Translations under genes and position numbers: made by a program
Assembly (NCBI GenBank): GCA_023392795.1
Contig: JAEWNJ010000022.1
Location: 1 to 13,810 of the forward strand
DNA length: 13,810 bases
Source of the DNA: Candidatus Cloacimonadota bacterium
Lineage (GTDB): Bacteria > Cloacimonadota > Cloacimonadia > Cloacimonadales > Cloacimonadaceae
Direction of reading: 5' to 3'
Notes under the pieces: model-generated
What the model saw: the letters and a program-made list of their open reading frames with translations, nothing else
What the model was told of the DNA's origin: nothing
The model's database searches: none
Shown here: positions 6,723-13,810 of the stretch, piece by piece
Position numbering within the stretch: the first letter of the stretch is position 1
Layout: every line of letters starts with the position of its first letter

Positions 6723-6934
6723 CCTATATTCCTCTCTGTAAACGAGATAGCGGGAACACCGAGCAAATACGTTCCCCTTCATCATCAGTCTATGTGCAAA
6801 TATTGTTCCAATTCTCCTGTGTTTCCGGGTATCCATCCTCCCACCCTGGGCGCAGGGAAACCTGAAAATCCTTGACCAAAACAGGGCTGAGAAAAAGCTG
6901 TCTGCAGGAAGATATCAAACTATTTGGAGTATAG
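6723..6934. promoter_or_regulatory. Divergent intergenic region between the AlkD-like gene and kamD
   Basis: This 212-nt gap separates two divergently read operons and should contain both promoters, but I see no convincing -35/-10 pair. TTGACC at 6872-6877 has no good -10 at the right distance. A small perfect hairpin CCCTG / CAGGG with loop GGCG lies at 6844-6857. GGAG (6926-6929) is the kamD ribosome binding site, 5 nt before the ATG. I see no B12-box-like or lysine-riboswitch-like sequence. Confidence 0.4.
6730..6737 (-). promoter_or_regulatory. Ribosome binding site deciding the AlkD-like start
   Basis: On the minus strand this reads AGAGAGGA, 7 nt before the ATG at 6722. It is the best Shine-Dalgarno match near any in-frame ATG of this gene and is why the shorter 262-residue form is preferred over an opening at 6836. 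Confidence 0.6.
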
Positions 6935-8491
6935 ATGCTTAAACTCGATTTAGATCAATCATTGGTGCTACGTGCCCGCACAGCCGCGGAAAAGATCACC
7001 GGCGATTTTGACTGGTTATTCAGCGGTTACAGCTCGGTTAGCATCGAGCGTACCGTTTTGCGTCTGATGGGCATCGACGGCGCCACGGAAGACGGTAAAC
7101 CCTATCCGAACGTGATAGTGGATCAATTGCACACATGTGGCGCGCTAAATAGAGGCGCAGCCTTTTGGGTGGCTAATGCCATGCTGCACAAAAAGCTTGA
7201 TGCGCAGCAAGTGGCGGACGCCGTGGTGAATGAAGGCCTGGAACTCAGCAGCCCTCCCCTGCAAGATTCCGATGCCATTTTCCGGATCCTGGGCGAACAA
7301 AGCGCCCGGATGCTGAGCCATATCAGCGGACAGAAGGCGAAACGCGAGCAACTCTTTGCCAAGTACGGACCCCGCCGCGTCCCCGCCATATACGTGATCG
7401 TGGCCACCGGAAACATCTACGAGGATGTTACCCAGGCCAAAGCAGCCGCCCGCGAAGGCGCGGACATCATTGCGGTGATCCGTTCCACCGCGCAGTCCTT
7501 GCTGGATTACGTACCCTATGGTGCTACAACTGTTGGTTTCGGCGGCACTTATGCCACACAGGAAAACTTCCGCATCATGCGCAGTGCCCTGGATGAAGTG
7601 AGTGCGGAACTGGGCCGCTACATCAGCTTGACGAATTATGCCAGCGGACTTTGCATGCCGGAAATAGCCGTGATGGGCGCCATCGAACGCCTCGATCTGA
7701 TGCTGAACGACGCCATGTACGGCATTCTCTTTCGCGACATCAACCCCAAACGCACCCTCCTGGATCAATTCTTTGCCCGCATGATCAATGCCTACGCCGG
7801 CATCGAGATTCAGACCGGGGAGGACAATTACCTCACCACTTCCGACGCTGTGGATAAGGCTTACACCGTCACAGCCTCGCAGTTGCTGAACGAGAGCTTC
7901 GCCCTGCGCAGCGGCGTGAAGCCCGAAAAGATGGGACTGGGGCACGCCTATGAGATCGATCCCGAGCTGGAAAACAGCTTCAGCTATGAGCTGGCTCATG
8001 CCATGCTGACGCGCGAACTCTTTCCTGCCGCACCGGTGAAGTATATGCCCCCCACCAAGTTTGCCAGCGGCAACATCTTCAAGACGCACCTCATGGACGC
8101 CATGTTCAATTTCATCGGCCAACTCACCGGACAGGGTGTACAACTACTGGGCATGATGACCGAAGCCATCCACACTCCGCATCTGGTGGATCGTTCTCTT
8201 GCCATCGAGAATGCACAGTATCTCTTCCGTGCAGTCAAGGACCTGGGCGCCAATCTGCAATTGGCACCGGAAGGTTTTATCGGCACCCGGGCAAACTCCG
8301 TGCTGATGCAGGCCACCGAGTTCCTGGAAAAGGTGGCCGGTGAAGGCCTGTTTAGCGCGATGGCCAAGGGTGAATTTGCCGAGATCAAGCGTCCCGAGAA
8401 TGGCGGCAAAGGCCTGGACGGAGTGTTTGAATGCAGCGCGGACTATTACAATCCCTTTATGCAACAGATGAAAAAGGAGCTGGGACTATGA
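6935..8491 (+). CDS. kamD: Lysine 5,6-aminomutase alpha subunit
   Basis: The 518-residue protein closely follows the clostridial KamD I recall (about 516 residues) along its whole length. Landmarks are VIVATGNIYED (154-164), the long block SLLDYVPYGATTVGFGGTYA (188-207), YASGLCMPEIAVMGAIERLD (235-254), NDAMYGILFRDIN (258-270), TGEDNYLTT (294-302), and KYMPPTKF with SGNIFK (369-383). KamD forms the TIM-barrel subunit of a KamD2E2 complex. It moves the terminal amino group of D-lysine or L-beta-lysine from C6 to C5 by an adenosylcobalamin- and PLP-dependent radical mechanism, an early step in lysine fermentation to acetate and butyrate. GGAG lies 5 nt before the ATG. It overlaps kamE by 4 nt (ATGA). 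The rest of the lysine pathway (kamA, kdd, kce, kal) is not in the window. Ornithine 4,5-aminomutase is less likely, because these motifs and the separate beta subunit fit KamDE. Confidence 0.96.
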   Translation: MLKLDLDQSLVLRARTAAEKITGDFDWLFSGYSSVSIERTVLRLMGIDGATEDGKPYPNVIVDQLHTCGALNRGAAFWVANAMLHKKLDAQQVADAVVNEGLELSSPPLQDSDAIFRILGEQSARMLSHISGQKAKREQLFAKYGPRRVPAIYVIVATGNIYEDVTQAKAAAREGADIIAVIRSTAQSLLDYVPYGATTVGFGGTYATQENFRIMRSALDEVSAELGRYISLTNYASGLCMPEIAVMGAIERLDLMLNDAMYGILFRDINPKRTLLDQFFARMINAYAGIEIQTGEDNYLTTSDAVDKAYTVTASQLLNESFALRSGVKPEKMGLGHAYEIDPELENSFSYELAHAMLTRELFPAAPVKYMPPTKFASGNIFKTHLMDAMFNFIGQLTGQGVQLLGMMTEAIHTPHLVDRSLAIENAQYLFRAVKDLGANLQLAPEGFIGTRANSVLMQATEFLEKVAGEGLFSAMAKGEFAEIKRPENGGKGLDGVFECSADYYNPFMQQMKKELGL

Positions 8492-9225
8492 CACAGATAG
8501 TAAAACCCTATGGCGACACCCTGAATGACGGCAAGATCCAGCTTTCTTTTGCCCTGCCCGCCAGCGCGGACGCCAAAGGCAAGGAAGCGGCACGAGTACT
8601 GATCCTGTCCATGGGCTTCGACGAAGCGGAAATCACCTGCATGCGCGATCTGGGCGAAGGCTTCACCCATTTCATCGCCTACGCTGCCACCAATGTAGGC
8701 GTGGATCTATCCAGGATCAAGGTGAAAGTGGTGGAAACCCCCGTAATGGACATGGAAGCCACAGAAATCTACGTGGATGAGCACATTGGCAGAGTCCTGA
8801 CCGTGGTAGGCGCCTGCATCGAGAGTGACGCTCATACCGTGGGCATCGACGCCATCATGAATATGAAGGGTTACAACCACCGTTTCGGCCTGGAACGCTA
8901 CACTTGCTTTAACGCGATCAATATGGGTGCGCAAGTGCCCTCGGAAGAGCTTTTGGCCAGAGCCAGGGCGGAAAGAGCCGATGTGATCCTGGTCTCCCAG
9001 GTGGTTACGCAAAAGAATATCCATATCCAAAACCTCACCCGCCTCATCGAACTCGCGGAAGCGGAAGGTCTCAGAGATAAAATGCTCTTCATCTGCGGTG
9101 GACCGCGCATCTCGCATGAACTGGCCATCGAATTGGGTTACGATGCCGGATTTGGCACCGGAAGCTATGCCACCGACGTCGCCTCTTACATCGCCATCAC
9201 CATGGCCCAAAGGCAGGCTAAGTGA
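8488..9225 (+). CDS. kamE: Lysine 5,6-aminomutase beta subunit, cobalamin- and PLP-binding
   Basis: The 245-residue protein starts at 8488, where ATG overlaps the kamD stop and AAAAAGGAG lies just upstream; an in-frame ATG at 8431 falls inside kamD and is rejected. It is the cofactor subunit: the base-off/His-on B12 motif D-x-H-x-x-G appears as DAHTVG (114-119), with His116 as the lower cobalt ligand. Eleven residues on, Lys127 in NMKGYN matches the spacing of His133 and Lys144 in the Clostridium sticklandii enzyme, where that Lys holds PLP as an internal aldimine. The Rossmann-like C-terminal half (about 105-240) ends with ICGGPRI (202-208) and GFGTGSYA (221-228), which would bind the cobalamin nucleotide tail. 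Both catalytic residues are present, so the enzyme is predicted active with KamD. The stop codon overlaps the GTG start of the next gene. Confidence 0.96.
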   Translation: MTQIVKPYGDTLNDGKIQLSFALPASADAKGKEAARVLILSMGFDEAEITCMRDLGEGFTHFIAYAATNVGVDLSRIKVKVVETPVMDMEATEIYVDEHIGRVLTVVGACIESDAHTVGIDAIMNMKGYNHRFGLERYTCFNAINMGAQVPSEELLARARAERADVILVSQVVTQKNIHIQNLTRLIELAEAEGLRDKMLFICGGPRISHELAIELGYDAGFGTGSYATDVASYIAITMAQRQAK

Positions 9226-10532
9226 CCCTTGCCAACATTGTGATGATGGTGATAGCCTTCGGGCTGCTCATCATCATCCACGAATTGGGGCACTTTCTGA
9301 TGGCCCGCGCCTTTGGAGTTCACATCCAGAAGTTCTCCGTCGGCTTTGGCAAACCCCTGCTCAAAGTCACCCGCGGGGGCACGGAGTATATGCTGTCCTT
9401 GATTCCTCTGGGCGGCTACGTAAAGATGCAGGGCGACAATCCCGAAGAGAGGGATGAAGATGTTCAGAGCGATCCCGAGCGGGATTTCTTGAGTAAAGCC
9501 TGGTGGAAAAAGGCGTTGATCGTGCTGGCGGGACCTTTTGCCAATCTGCTCCTTGGTCTACTGCTCTTCATTTTCGCCATGGCGCTGCCCCAAAAGCAGG
9601 AAGACCTGGCCCCAGTGCTGCATTCCGCCGCAGGCAAATGGGCGGAAGTATTCAGCGCGGGCGATTCGCTGATCTCAGTGAATGGTAAAAGTGTAGCGGG
9701 CTTCAATGCCTTCCTGATCGAGCTTAGCCAACACGCTGAGAATAAGGTGGCTTTCACTCGCGCGGGGCAAGCGCAAAGCCTTACTGTGGCTGCAGCCGAA
9801 CGCGATTCCCTGATTCGTAGCCTGAAACCGCTGGTTTCCACCCGCATCGGCGAAGTTTTTACCGGCATGCCGGCATGGAAAGCGGGCCTGCAGGAAGGCG
9901 ACATCATCCTGGCTGTGGATAGCGTTGCGGTAAACGATTGGTACGATATGCGCGAGCGGATTATCGCGTCCGGGGGCAATGATGTGCTGGTGCAAGTACA
10001 GCGCAAGAATGACGTATTTACGCGCAGGATCCCGCTGCAGGATACCCTCACCGGTGAGGATGAGAGAATGATCGGCATCATGCAATACCTTCCGGTGAAA
10101 CAAACGATCCGCTACAGCCCCGTTGAGGCCCTCCAGTACGGCAGTCTTTCCACCCTCAGCTTCATCACCATGCAATACTCCGGACTCTTTCGCCTGGCCA
10201 AAAAACCCTCGGAACTGAAGAACAACGTTGGCGGTCCCGTGATGCTGGTAAGCATGGCAAATGACGTTGGCAGCCGCGGCATCAGCAGCATCCTGCTCTT
10301 CTTTGCCTCGATCTCGCTGATCCTGATGATCATGAACCTCTTGCCCATCCCCATCCTGGATGGCGGGCACATCATGTTTTTCATCATTGAGGGCATCATT
10401 GGCAAGCCGGTACCACTCAAAGTGCAGGGCATTGCGCAGCGGATCGGCTTTGCACTTCTGCTTTGGCTGATGCTTTTTGCCTTCTATGCCGATATCTCCC
10501 GCCTGATCAGCCGCATGATCTCCCTGAGGTAG
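9222..10532 (+). CDS. rseP: RseP-like site-2 intramembrane zinc metalloprotease (M50) with PDZ domains
   Basis: The 436-residue membrane protein uses a GTG start (9222) overlapping the kamE TGA, with AGGCAGG just upstream; an ATG at 9243 is the alternative. The zinc site is H20-E-x-x-H24 in IIIHELGHF within the first membrane helix. The third ligand is Asp380 in NLLPIPILDGGH, the standard NxxPxPxLDGG signature. Hydrophobic segments lie at about 4-26, 98-122, 355-385 and 408-425. Two periplasmic PDZ-like regions sit between (about 125-195, weak; 205-275, with AGLQEGDIILAVD). Such proteases cut single-pass membrane proteins within the bilayer, for example anti-sigma factors such as RseA, or remnant signal peptides. 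No anti-sigma or sigma-E gene is nearby, so the substrate is unknown. Its place between kamE and tgt suggests co-transcription rather than shared function. Confidence 0.94.
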   Translation: MTLANIVMMVIAFGLLIIIHELGHFLMARAFGVHIQKFSVGFGKPLLKVTRGGTEYMLSLIPLGGYVKMQGDNPEERDEDVQSDPERDFLSKAWWKKALIVLAGPFANLLLGLLLFIFAMALPQKQEDLAPVLHSAAGKWAEVFSAGDSLISVNGKSVAGFNAFLIELSQHAENKVAFTRAGQAQSLTVAAAERDSLIRSLKPLVSTRIGEVFTGMPAWKAGLQEGDIILAVDSVAVNDWYDMRERIIASGGNDVLVQVQRKNDVFTRRIPLQDTLTGEDERMIGIMQYLPVKQTIRYSPVEALQYGSLSTLSFITMQYSGLFRLAKKPSELKNNVGGPVMLVSMANDVGSRGISSILLFFASISLILMIMNLLPIPILDGGHIMFFIIEGIIGKPVPLKVQGIAQRIGFALLLWLMLFAFYADISRLISRMISLR

Positions 10533-10535
10533 CTC

Positions 10536-11651
10536 ATGGCGTTTTCTTACACTCTTCAGGCCCAATCCGGCAAGGCCCGCGCCGCAAAGATCTGCACCAA
10601 TCACGGCGAGATTCACACTCCCGTCTTTATGCCTGTGGGCACCCTGGGCACAGTGAAAGCGATGAGTCCGCACGAGCTCAAAGAGACCAACGCGCAGATC
10701 ATCCTGGGCAATACCTATCACCTTTACATGCGGCCGGGGCACGAACTGGTAAGGAAAGCGGGAGGACTGCACAAATTCATCAATTGGGACCGGCCGATGC
10801 TGACCGATAGTGGCGGATTCCAGGTGATGAGCCTGGCAGCCTTGCGCAAGATCACTCGCGACGGCGTGAAGTTCCGCTCCCACATCGACGGCAGCCTGCA
10901 CTATTTTACCCCTGCTTCAGTGATCGGCATCCAGGAGGCTCTTGGCGCTGATATCATCATGAGTTTCGATGAATGCCCGCCCTACCCCGCCACCCGCGAC
11001 TATGTGGAGAAATCGCTCACCACGACGCTGCGCTGGGCTGAGGAGGGTTTGAAAGCCTTTGACAATCACGACAATCAGGCCCTATTCGGCATCGTGCAAG
11101 GTGGAGTTTACGACGACCTTCGGGAAAAATCCGCCCTCGCTCTGATGGACATGGATTTCCCGGGATACTCCATCGGCGGACTGGCGGTAGGGGAAGAAAA
11201 GGCCGATATGTTCCGCATCACCGCTTTTCTGGACGACATCCTGCCCCGCCATAAACCCCGCTATCTGATGGGAGTGGGCACACCCACCGATCTCTTAAAC
11301 AATATCGCCAACGGCGTGGATATGTTCGACTGCGTGATGCCTACCCGCAACGCGCGCAAGGGCTCCATCTTCACCCGTCACGGCAAGATGATCATCAAAG
11401 CAGCCCGTTACAAAGAGGATTTTCGCCCCATCGACGAGGAATGCTCCTGCTACACCTGCACCCATTTCAGCCGCGCCTACGTGCGCCATCTGATCACCAT
11501 GAACGAGATTCTGGGCATGCGCCTGGCCACCATCCACAGCCTGCATTTCTATCAGGAACTGATGGCGATGGCGCGCGCAGCCATCTTTGAAGACCGCTAC
11601 GCCGATTTTCTGGCCCAGATGCTGCCCATACTGGATAGGATCGTGATATGA
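10536..11651 (+). CDS. tgt: Queuine tRNA-ribosyltransferase (tRNA-guanine transglycosylase)
   Basis: The 371-residue length is typical of bacterial Tgt. The enzyme swaps guanine-34 of GUN-anticodon tRNAs (Asp, Asn, His, Tyr) for preQ1 in queuosine synthesis. The TIM-barrel motifs are intact: Asp91 in LTDSGGFQ (general acid/base), Asp265 in DMFDCVMPTR (nucleophile), GIVQGG (185-190) and GGLAVGE (214-220) for base recognition. The zinc ligands Cys303, Cys305, Cys308 and His334 lie in CSCYTC and TIHSLH. Their spacing equals that of the Zymomonas mobilis enzyme (Cys318, 320, 323, His349). GAGG (10526-10529) lies 6 nt before the ATG, 3 nt after rseP, and the stop overlaps the next ATG. No other queuosine gene (queA, queC-F) is in the window, so preQ1 synthesis or salvage must be encoded elsewhere. 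Confidence 0.97.
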   Translation: MAFSYTLQAQSGKARAAKICTNHGEIHTPVFMPVGTLGTVKAMSPHELKETNAQIILGNTYHLYMRPGHELVRKAGGLHKFINWDRPMLTDSGGFQVMSLAALRKITRDGVKFRSHIDGSLHYFTPASVIGIQEALGADIIMSFDECPPYPATRDYVEKSLTTTLRWAEEGLKAFDNHDNQALFGIVQGGVYDDLREKSALALMDMDFPGYSIGGLAVGEEKADMFRITAFLDDILPRHKPRYLMGVGTPTDLLNNIANGVDMFDCVMPTRNARKGSIFTRHGKMIIKAARYKEDFRPIDEECSCYTCTHFSRAYVRHLITMNEILGMRLATIHSLHFYQELMAMARAAIFEDRYADFLAQMLPILDRIVI

Positions 11652-12982
11652 AACGACTTGTGCTTAGCCTGGCTTTACTTGTTTCTTATCTTTACCTCAA
11701 TGCCTACAATCCCGAGTATCTTGACCATAGCGAAAATCCCCCCCTGGCGCCCATAGAATACCGCCGTCCGGGTTTTTGGATATCCCGCCATCCCGCCCCC
11801 GACAGCCTGATCATGAATCCGCAGCAGATTGAGGAATTCAACGCGCGCGTCCTGGGTCTGGGGCAGATCTACAATATGACCTATTCCCGCAATGATACGC
11901 AGGGCTGGGGTTTTGCCGAGATGATGACCGCCAATCTCAGGTATGCCCGCGCCAAAACGGATTATCACCTGGATGGCAGCAGGATTGACAAGGCTTTTTG
12001 GGAACAGCTATCTGAAAACATCGACGTAAAAGCGTTCCGCGCCACTGCCCGTCCCCGTTTTGCCTTTCCCGTCCGTTTCACCAGTCAGCGCATCATTCCC
12101 ACTTCTGAGGCCATCCTGGAGCTTGCCGACGATCCCGATTTCGATTACGCGCAAAATAGCGGCGCGGACATCGGCGATCCCACGATCATCTTTCATGAAT
12201 CAAAGGACGGGAAGTGGCTCTTTGGCTACAATCGAGCCTCCGCGGGCTGGTATCTGAAAGAGGATTTGTGCCTGTTGGAACTGGAAGACTGGCAAGCCTA
12301 TAAAGATACCAAAAGCTTTGTGGTAACCACTTCAAACAAGAGCGATCTCTGGCTGGATAAGGAAGCCACGGATTTCTACGGCTTCATCCGCATGGGAAAC
12401 AGCCTCCCGCTATTGGGCATTGAGGGGGATTATTACAGGGTCGCGCTGCCCTCAAGCGAGCCAAAGGCAGCCTATATCCACGTCCGGGATGCGCATCCCG
12501 GCTATCTGCCCTATACTGCCAGAAACGTTTACAATCAGGCCTTCAAGCTGCTGAATACGCCTTATGGCTGGGGCGACATGAACGGCGAATACGACTGCTC
12601 CGGCATCATCAAGCAGATCTTTGCGTGCTTTGGCATCCATCTGCCCCGCAATGGCAGTCAACAAAGCGTTTCCGCCATCAAGCTGCATCAGTTCAAGGAT
12701 GAAAAGAACGCGGCAAAAGAACAGATACTCATTGATAAAGCCCTTCCCGGCATCACTCTGCTGCGTTTTCCCGGGCACATTATGCTCTATCTCGGCGCGG
12801 TGGATGGTAAAGCCTACATCCTGCATTCCACCTGGGGCGCCAGAACGCCGGGGACCGGTGGTAAAGACCTGATCCTGGTGATCAACAAGGTAGTGGTCAG
12901 CGACCTATCCCTGGGAGAAGGCAGCCAGAAAAGATCACTCTTACAGCGTCTCAGCGACATCTCCAAAGTGAGCCTGCCATGA
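11648..12982 (+). CDS. Secreted SH3b-NlpC/P60 cell-wall peptidase (C40)
   Basis: The 444-residue precursor starts at an ATG overlapping the tgt stop (ATGA) and opens with a signal peptide (about residues 1-19: MKRLVLSLALLVSYLYLNA). A helical segment with NPQQIEEFNARV (57-68) resembles the N-terminal domain of this family. One or two SH3b-like regions follow (about 135-280, with WLFGYNRASAGWYLKEDL and YYRVALP). The NlpC/P60 domain spans about 290-420: Cys317 in EYDCSG as nucleophile, His377 in FPGHIMLYLG, and His393 in ILHSTWG as the third polar residue. Enzymes of this class cut gamma-D-Glu-diamino-acid bonds in peptidoglycan stem peptides, in wall turnover or recycling of released muropeptides. 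All three catalytic residues are present, so it is predicted active in the periplasm. The exact bond cleaved is inferred from the family. Confidence 0.92.
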   Translation: MKRLVLSLALLVSYLYLNAYNPEYLDHSENPPLAPIEYRRPGFWISRHPAPDSLIMNPQQIEEFNARVLGLGQIYNMTYSRNDTQGWGFAEMMTANLRYARAKTDYHLDGSRIDKAFWEQLSENIDVKAFRATARPRFAFPVRFTSQRIIPTSEAILELADDPDFDYAQNSGADIGDPTIIFHESKDGKWLFGYNRASAGWYLKEDLCLLELEDWQAYKDTKSFVVTTSNKSDLWLDKEATDFYGFIRMGNSLPLLGIEGDYYRVALPSSEPKAAYIHVRDAHPGYLPYTARNVYNQAFKLLNTPYGWGDMNGEYDCSGIIKQIFACFGIHLPRNGSQQSVSAIKLHQFKDEKNAAKEQILIDKALPGITLLRFPGHIMLYLGAVDGKAYILHSTWGARTPGTGGKDLILVINKVVVSDLSLGEGSQKRSLLQRLSDISKVSLP

Positions 12983-12984
12983 CC

Positions 12985-12991
12985 AAAGGAG
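12985..12991 (+). promoter_or_regulatory. Strong ribosome binding site deciding the start at 12997
   Basis: AAAGGAG lies 5 nt before the ATG at 12997. An in-frame ATG at 12979 overlaps the stop of the preceding gene but has no comparable site, and this AAAGGAG would fall inside its first codons. I therefore place the start at 12997. Confidence 0.7.
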
Positions 12992-12996
12992 TTCTC

Positions 12997-13810
12997 ATGT
13001 CCATTCGTGCAATTTTTCTCACCCTCATCCTGCTCAGCATTTTTGTGCTGATCCTCTCCGCCAAGTCCCGCCAGGATTATGCGCTGAATACCTCTCTCGT
13101 GGAAGAAGCCTCCGGTCTGGCGCGTAGTATCAAAAATGGCAATATCCTCTATACCCACAACGATTCCGGAGGTGAAAACGCCATCTTTGCCATCGATACG
13201 AGAGGCAAACTAAAGGCCAAAATCGAGATCGCCAACGTCATAAACCGCGATTGGGAAGAGATCGCCACGGGAATCGATCCCAAGGATAAACGTGCCTATA
13301 TCTACATCGGCGAGATCGGCGACAACGGCGCGCGCTACACCCATGTGAGCATCTACAAAGTGCCTGAACCTTCGCTGAGCCCGAAGGATAGCCTGATCAC
13401 TCTGGAAGGAGCAAAGTGCTACAACATCCAGTACGATGATGGCGCCCGCGATGCCGAAGCCTTCTTTGTGGATCCTAAAAGTGGCGATATCTACATCATC
13501 AGCAAACGCGAAGAACAGGTGGGAATCTACCGTGTGGCCTATCCCCAGTCAACCGCGCAAATGAATATCGCCCGCAAAATGGGCACCATGCAAATGAGTT
13601 GGGTGACCGCAGCGGATATATCCCCCAACGGTAAACGAATTCTGGTGAAGAATTACACAGGCATCCGCCGCTTCAAACTGAAGAAAAGCATCGCCCATAC
13701 CCTATCCCAAAAAGGCACAAACCTCCCCTATAAACTGGAACCGCAAGGGGAAGCCATCTGCTTCGATGCCAAAGGTAAAGCTTACTTCACCCTCAGTGAA
13801 GCCGCCGAAG
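12997..13810 (+). CDS. Secreted or anchored beta-propeller-like protein, 3' end cut by window
   Basis: The first 271 codons of an open frame are seen, with no stop before the right edge. It begins with a hydrophobic signal peptide or membrane anchor (about residues 5-22). The rest shows blade-like strand repeats with conserved stretches EASGLARS (37-44), THNDSGGENAIFAID (53-67), DWEEIA (85-90), YIGEIGDN (103-110), KVPEP (121-125) and RDAEAFFVD (151-159). This pattern resembles extracytoplasmic beta-propeller proteins of the TolB / esterase-like phytase type, but I cannot name a substrate or activity. It lies 14 nt downstream of the NlpC/P60 gene and is probably the sixth gene of the kamDE-rseP-tgt run. 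Whether it ends with a T9SS sorting domain, as the C25 protease does, cannot be seen. Confidence 0.75.
   Translation, partial: MSIRAIFLTLILLSIFVLILSAKSRQDYALNTSLVEEASGLARSIKNGNILYTHNDSGGENAIFAIDTRGKLKAKIEIANVINRDWEEIATGIDPKDKRAYIYIGEIGDNGARYTHVSIYKVPEPSLSPKDSLITLEGAKCYNIQYDDGARDAEAFFVDPKSGDIYIISKREEQVGIYRVAYPQSTAQMNIARKMGTMQMSWVTAADISPNGKRILVKNYTGIRRFKLKKSIAHTLSQKGTNLPYKLEPQGEAICFDAKGKAYFTLSEAAE

Noticed and set aside
6837..6934. A possible cobalamin riboswitch upstream of the B12-dependent kamDE genes.
   Set aside because: The leader is under 100 nt and shows no B12-box-like sequence; only one small hairpin is visible.
7145..8143. A 332-codon minus-strand open frame opposite kamD.
   Set aside because: kamD is matched end to end by its family on the other strand. 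The antisense frame is a by-product of GC-rich codon use.
9675..10901. A 408-codon minus-strand open frame spanning the rseP-tgt junction.
   Set aside because: It crosses two well-supported genes, is rich in His and Gln with no domain pattern, and has no upstream ribosome binding site I can see.
13209..13230. Similarity of CRISPR spacer 13 (766-797) to the beta-propeller gene.
   Set aside because: Only about 10 consecutive bases (TCGCCAACGT) match, which is within chance for this window.

Overview
The window reads as chromosomal DNA of an anaerobic, amino-acid-fermenting bacterium of the FCB group. Cloacimonadota is my best guess, inferred from three things seen together: coenzyme-B12-dependent lysine 5,6-aminomutase genes (kamD, kamE), a gingipain-like protease with a WPNPARN-type C-terminal sorting domain typical of type IX secretion, and the style of the flanking genes. 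No rRNA or other marker fixes the taxonomy.

Layout. Positions 5-947 are the leader-distal end of a type I-E-like CRISPR array: 16 repeats of 29 nt and 15 spacers, all of 32 nt, with a decayed last repeat. The array runs off the left edge and no cas gene is present. Positions 948-1520 are AT-richer DNA without a credible gene. A plus-strand pair follows: a HEAT-like protein distantly resembling AlkD (1521-2366) overlapping a TrmJ-type tRNA methyltransferase (2353-3084). A 207-nt gap between convergent genes (3085-3291) holds three copies of a GTAC-headed GC-rich palindrome with REP/BIME-like architecture. On the minus strand, an AlkD-like gene (6722-5934) overlaps and precedes a secreted C25 cysteine protease (5937-3292). 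Rightward from 6935 runs a tight six-gene run: kamD, kamE, an RseP-like site-2 protease, tgt, an SH3/NlpC-P60 peptidase, and a beta-propeller-like protein cut by the right edge. Its genes overlap by 4 nt or are 3-14 nt apart.

How it fits together. KamDE catalyses a B12/PLP-dependent step of lysine fermentation. Here it appears to share a transcript with envelope proteolysis (RseP-like), queuosine tRNA modification (Tgt) and cell-wall hydrolysis (NlpC/P60). tRNA modification appears twice (TrmJ, Tgt), and AlkD-superfamily proteins appear twice on opposite strands.

Most interesting signal. CRISPR spacer 14 (827-858) contains a complete copy of the same GTAC-plus-hairpin palindrome found three times at 3175-3286. 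The array has therefore apparently captured a repeat family resident in its own genome. Its seed end does not match the two closest copies, so it may not cut them, but the genome should be searched for a full match.
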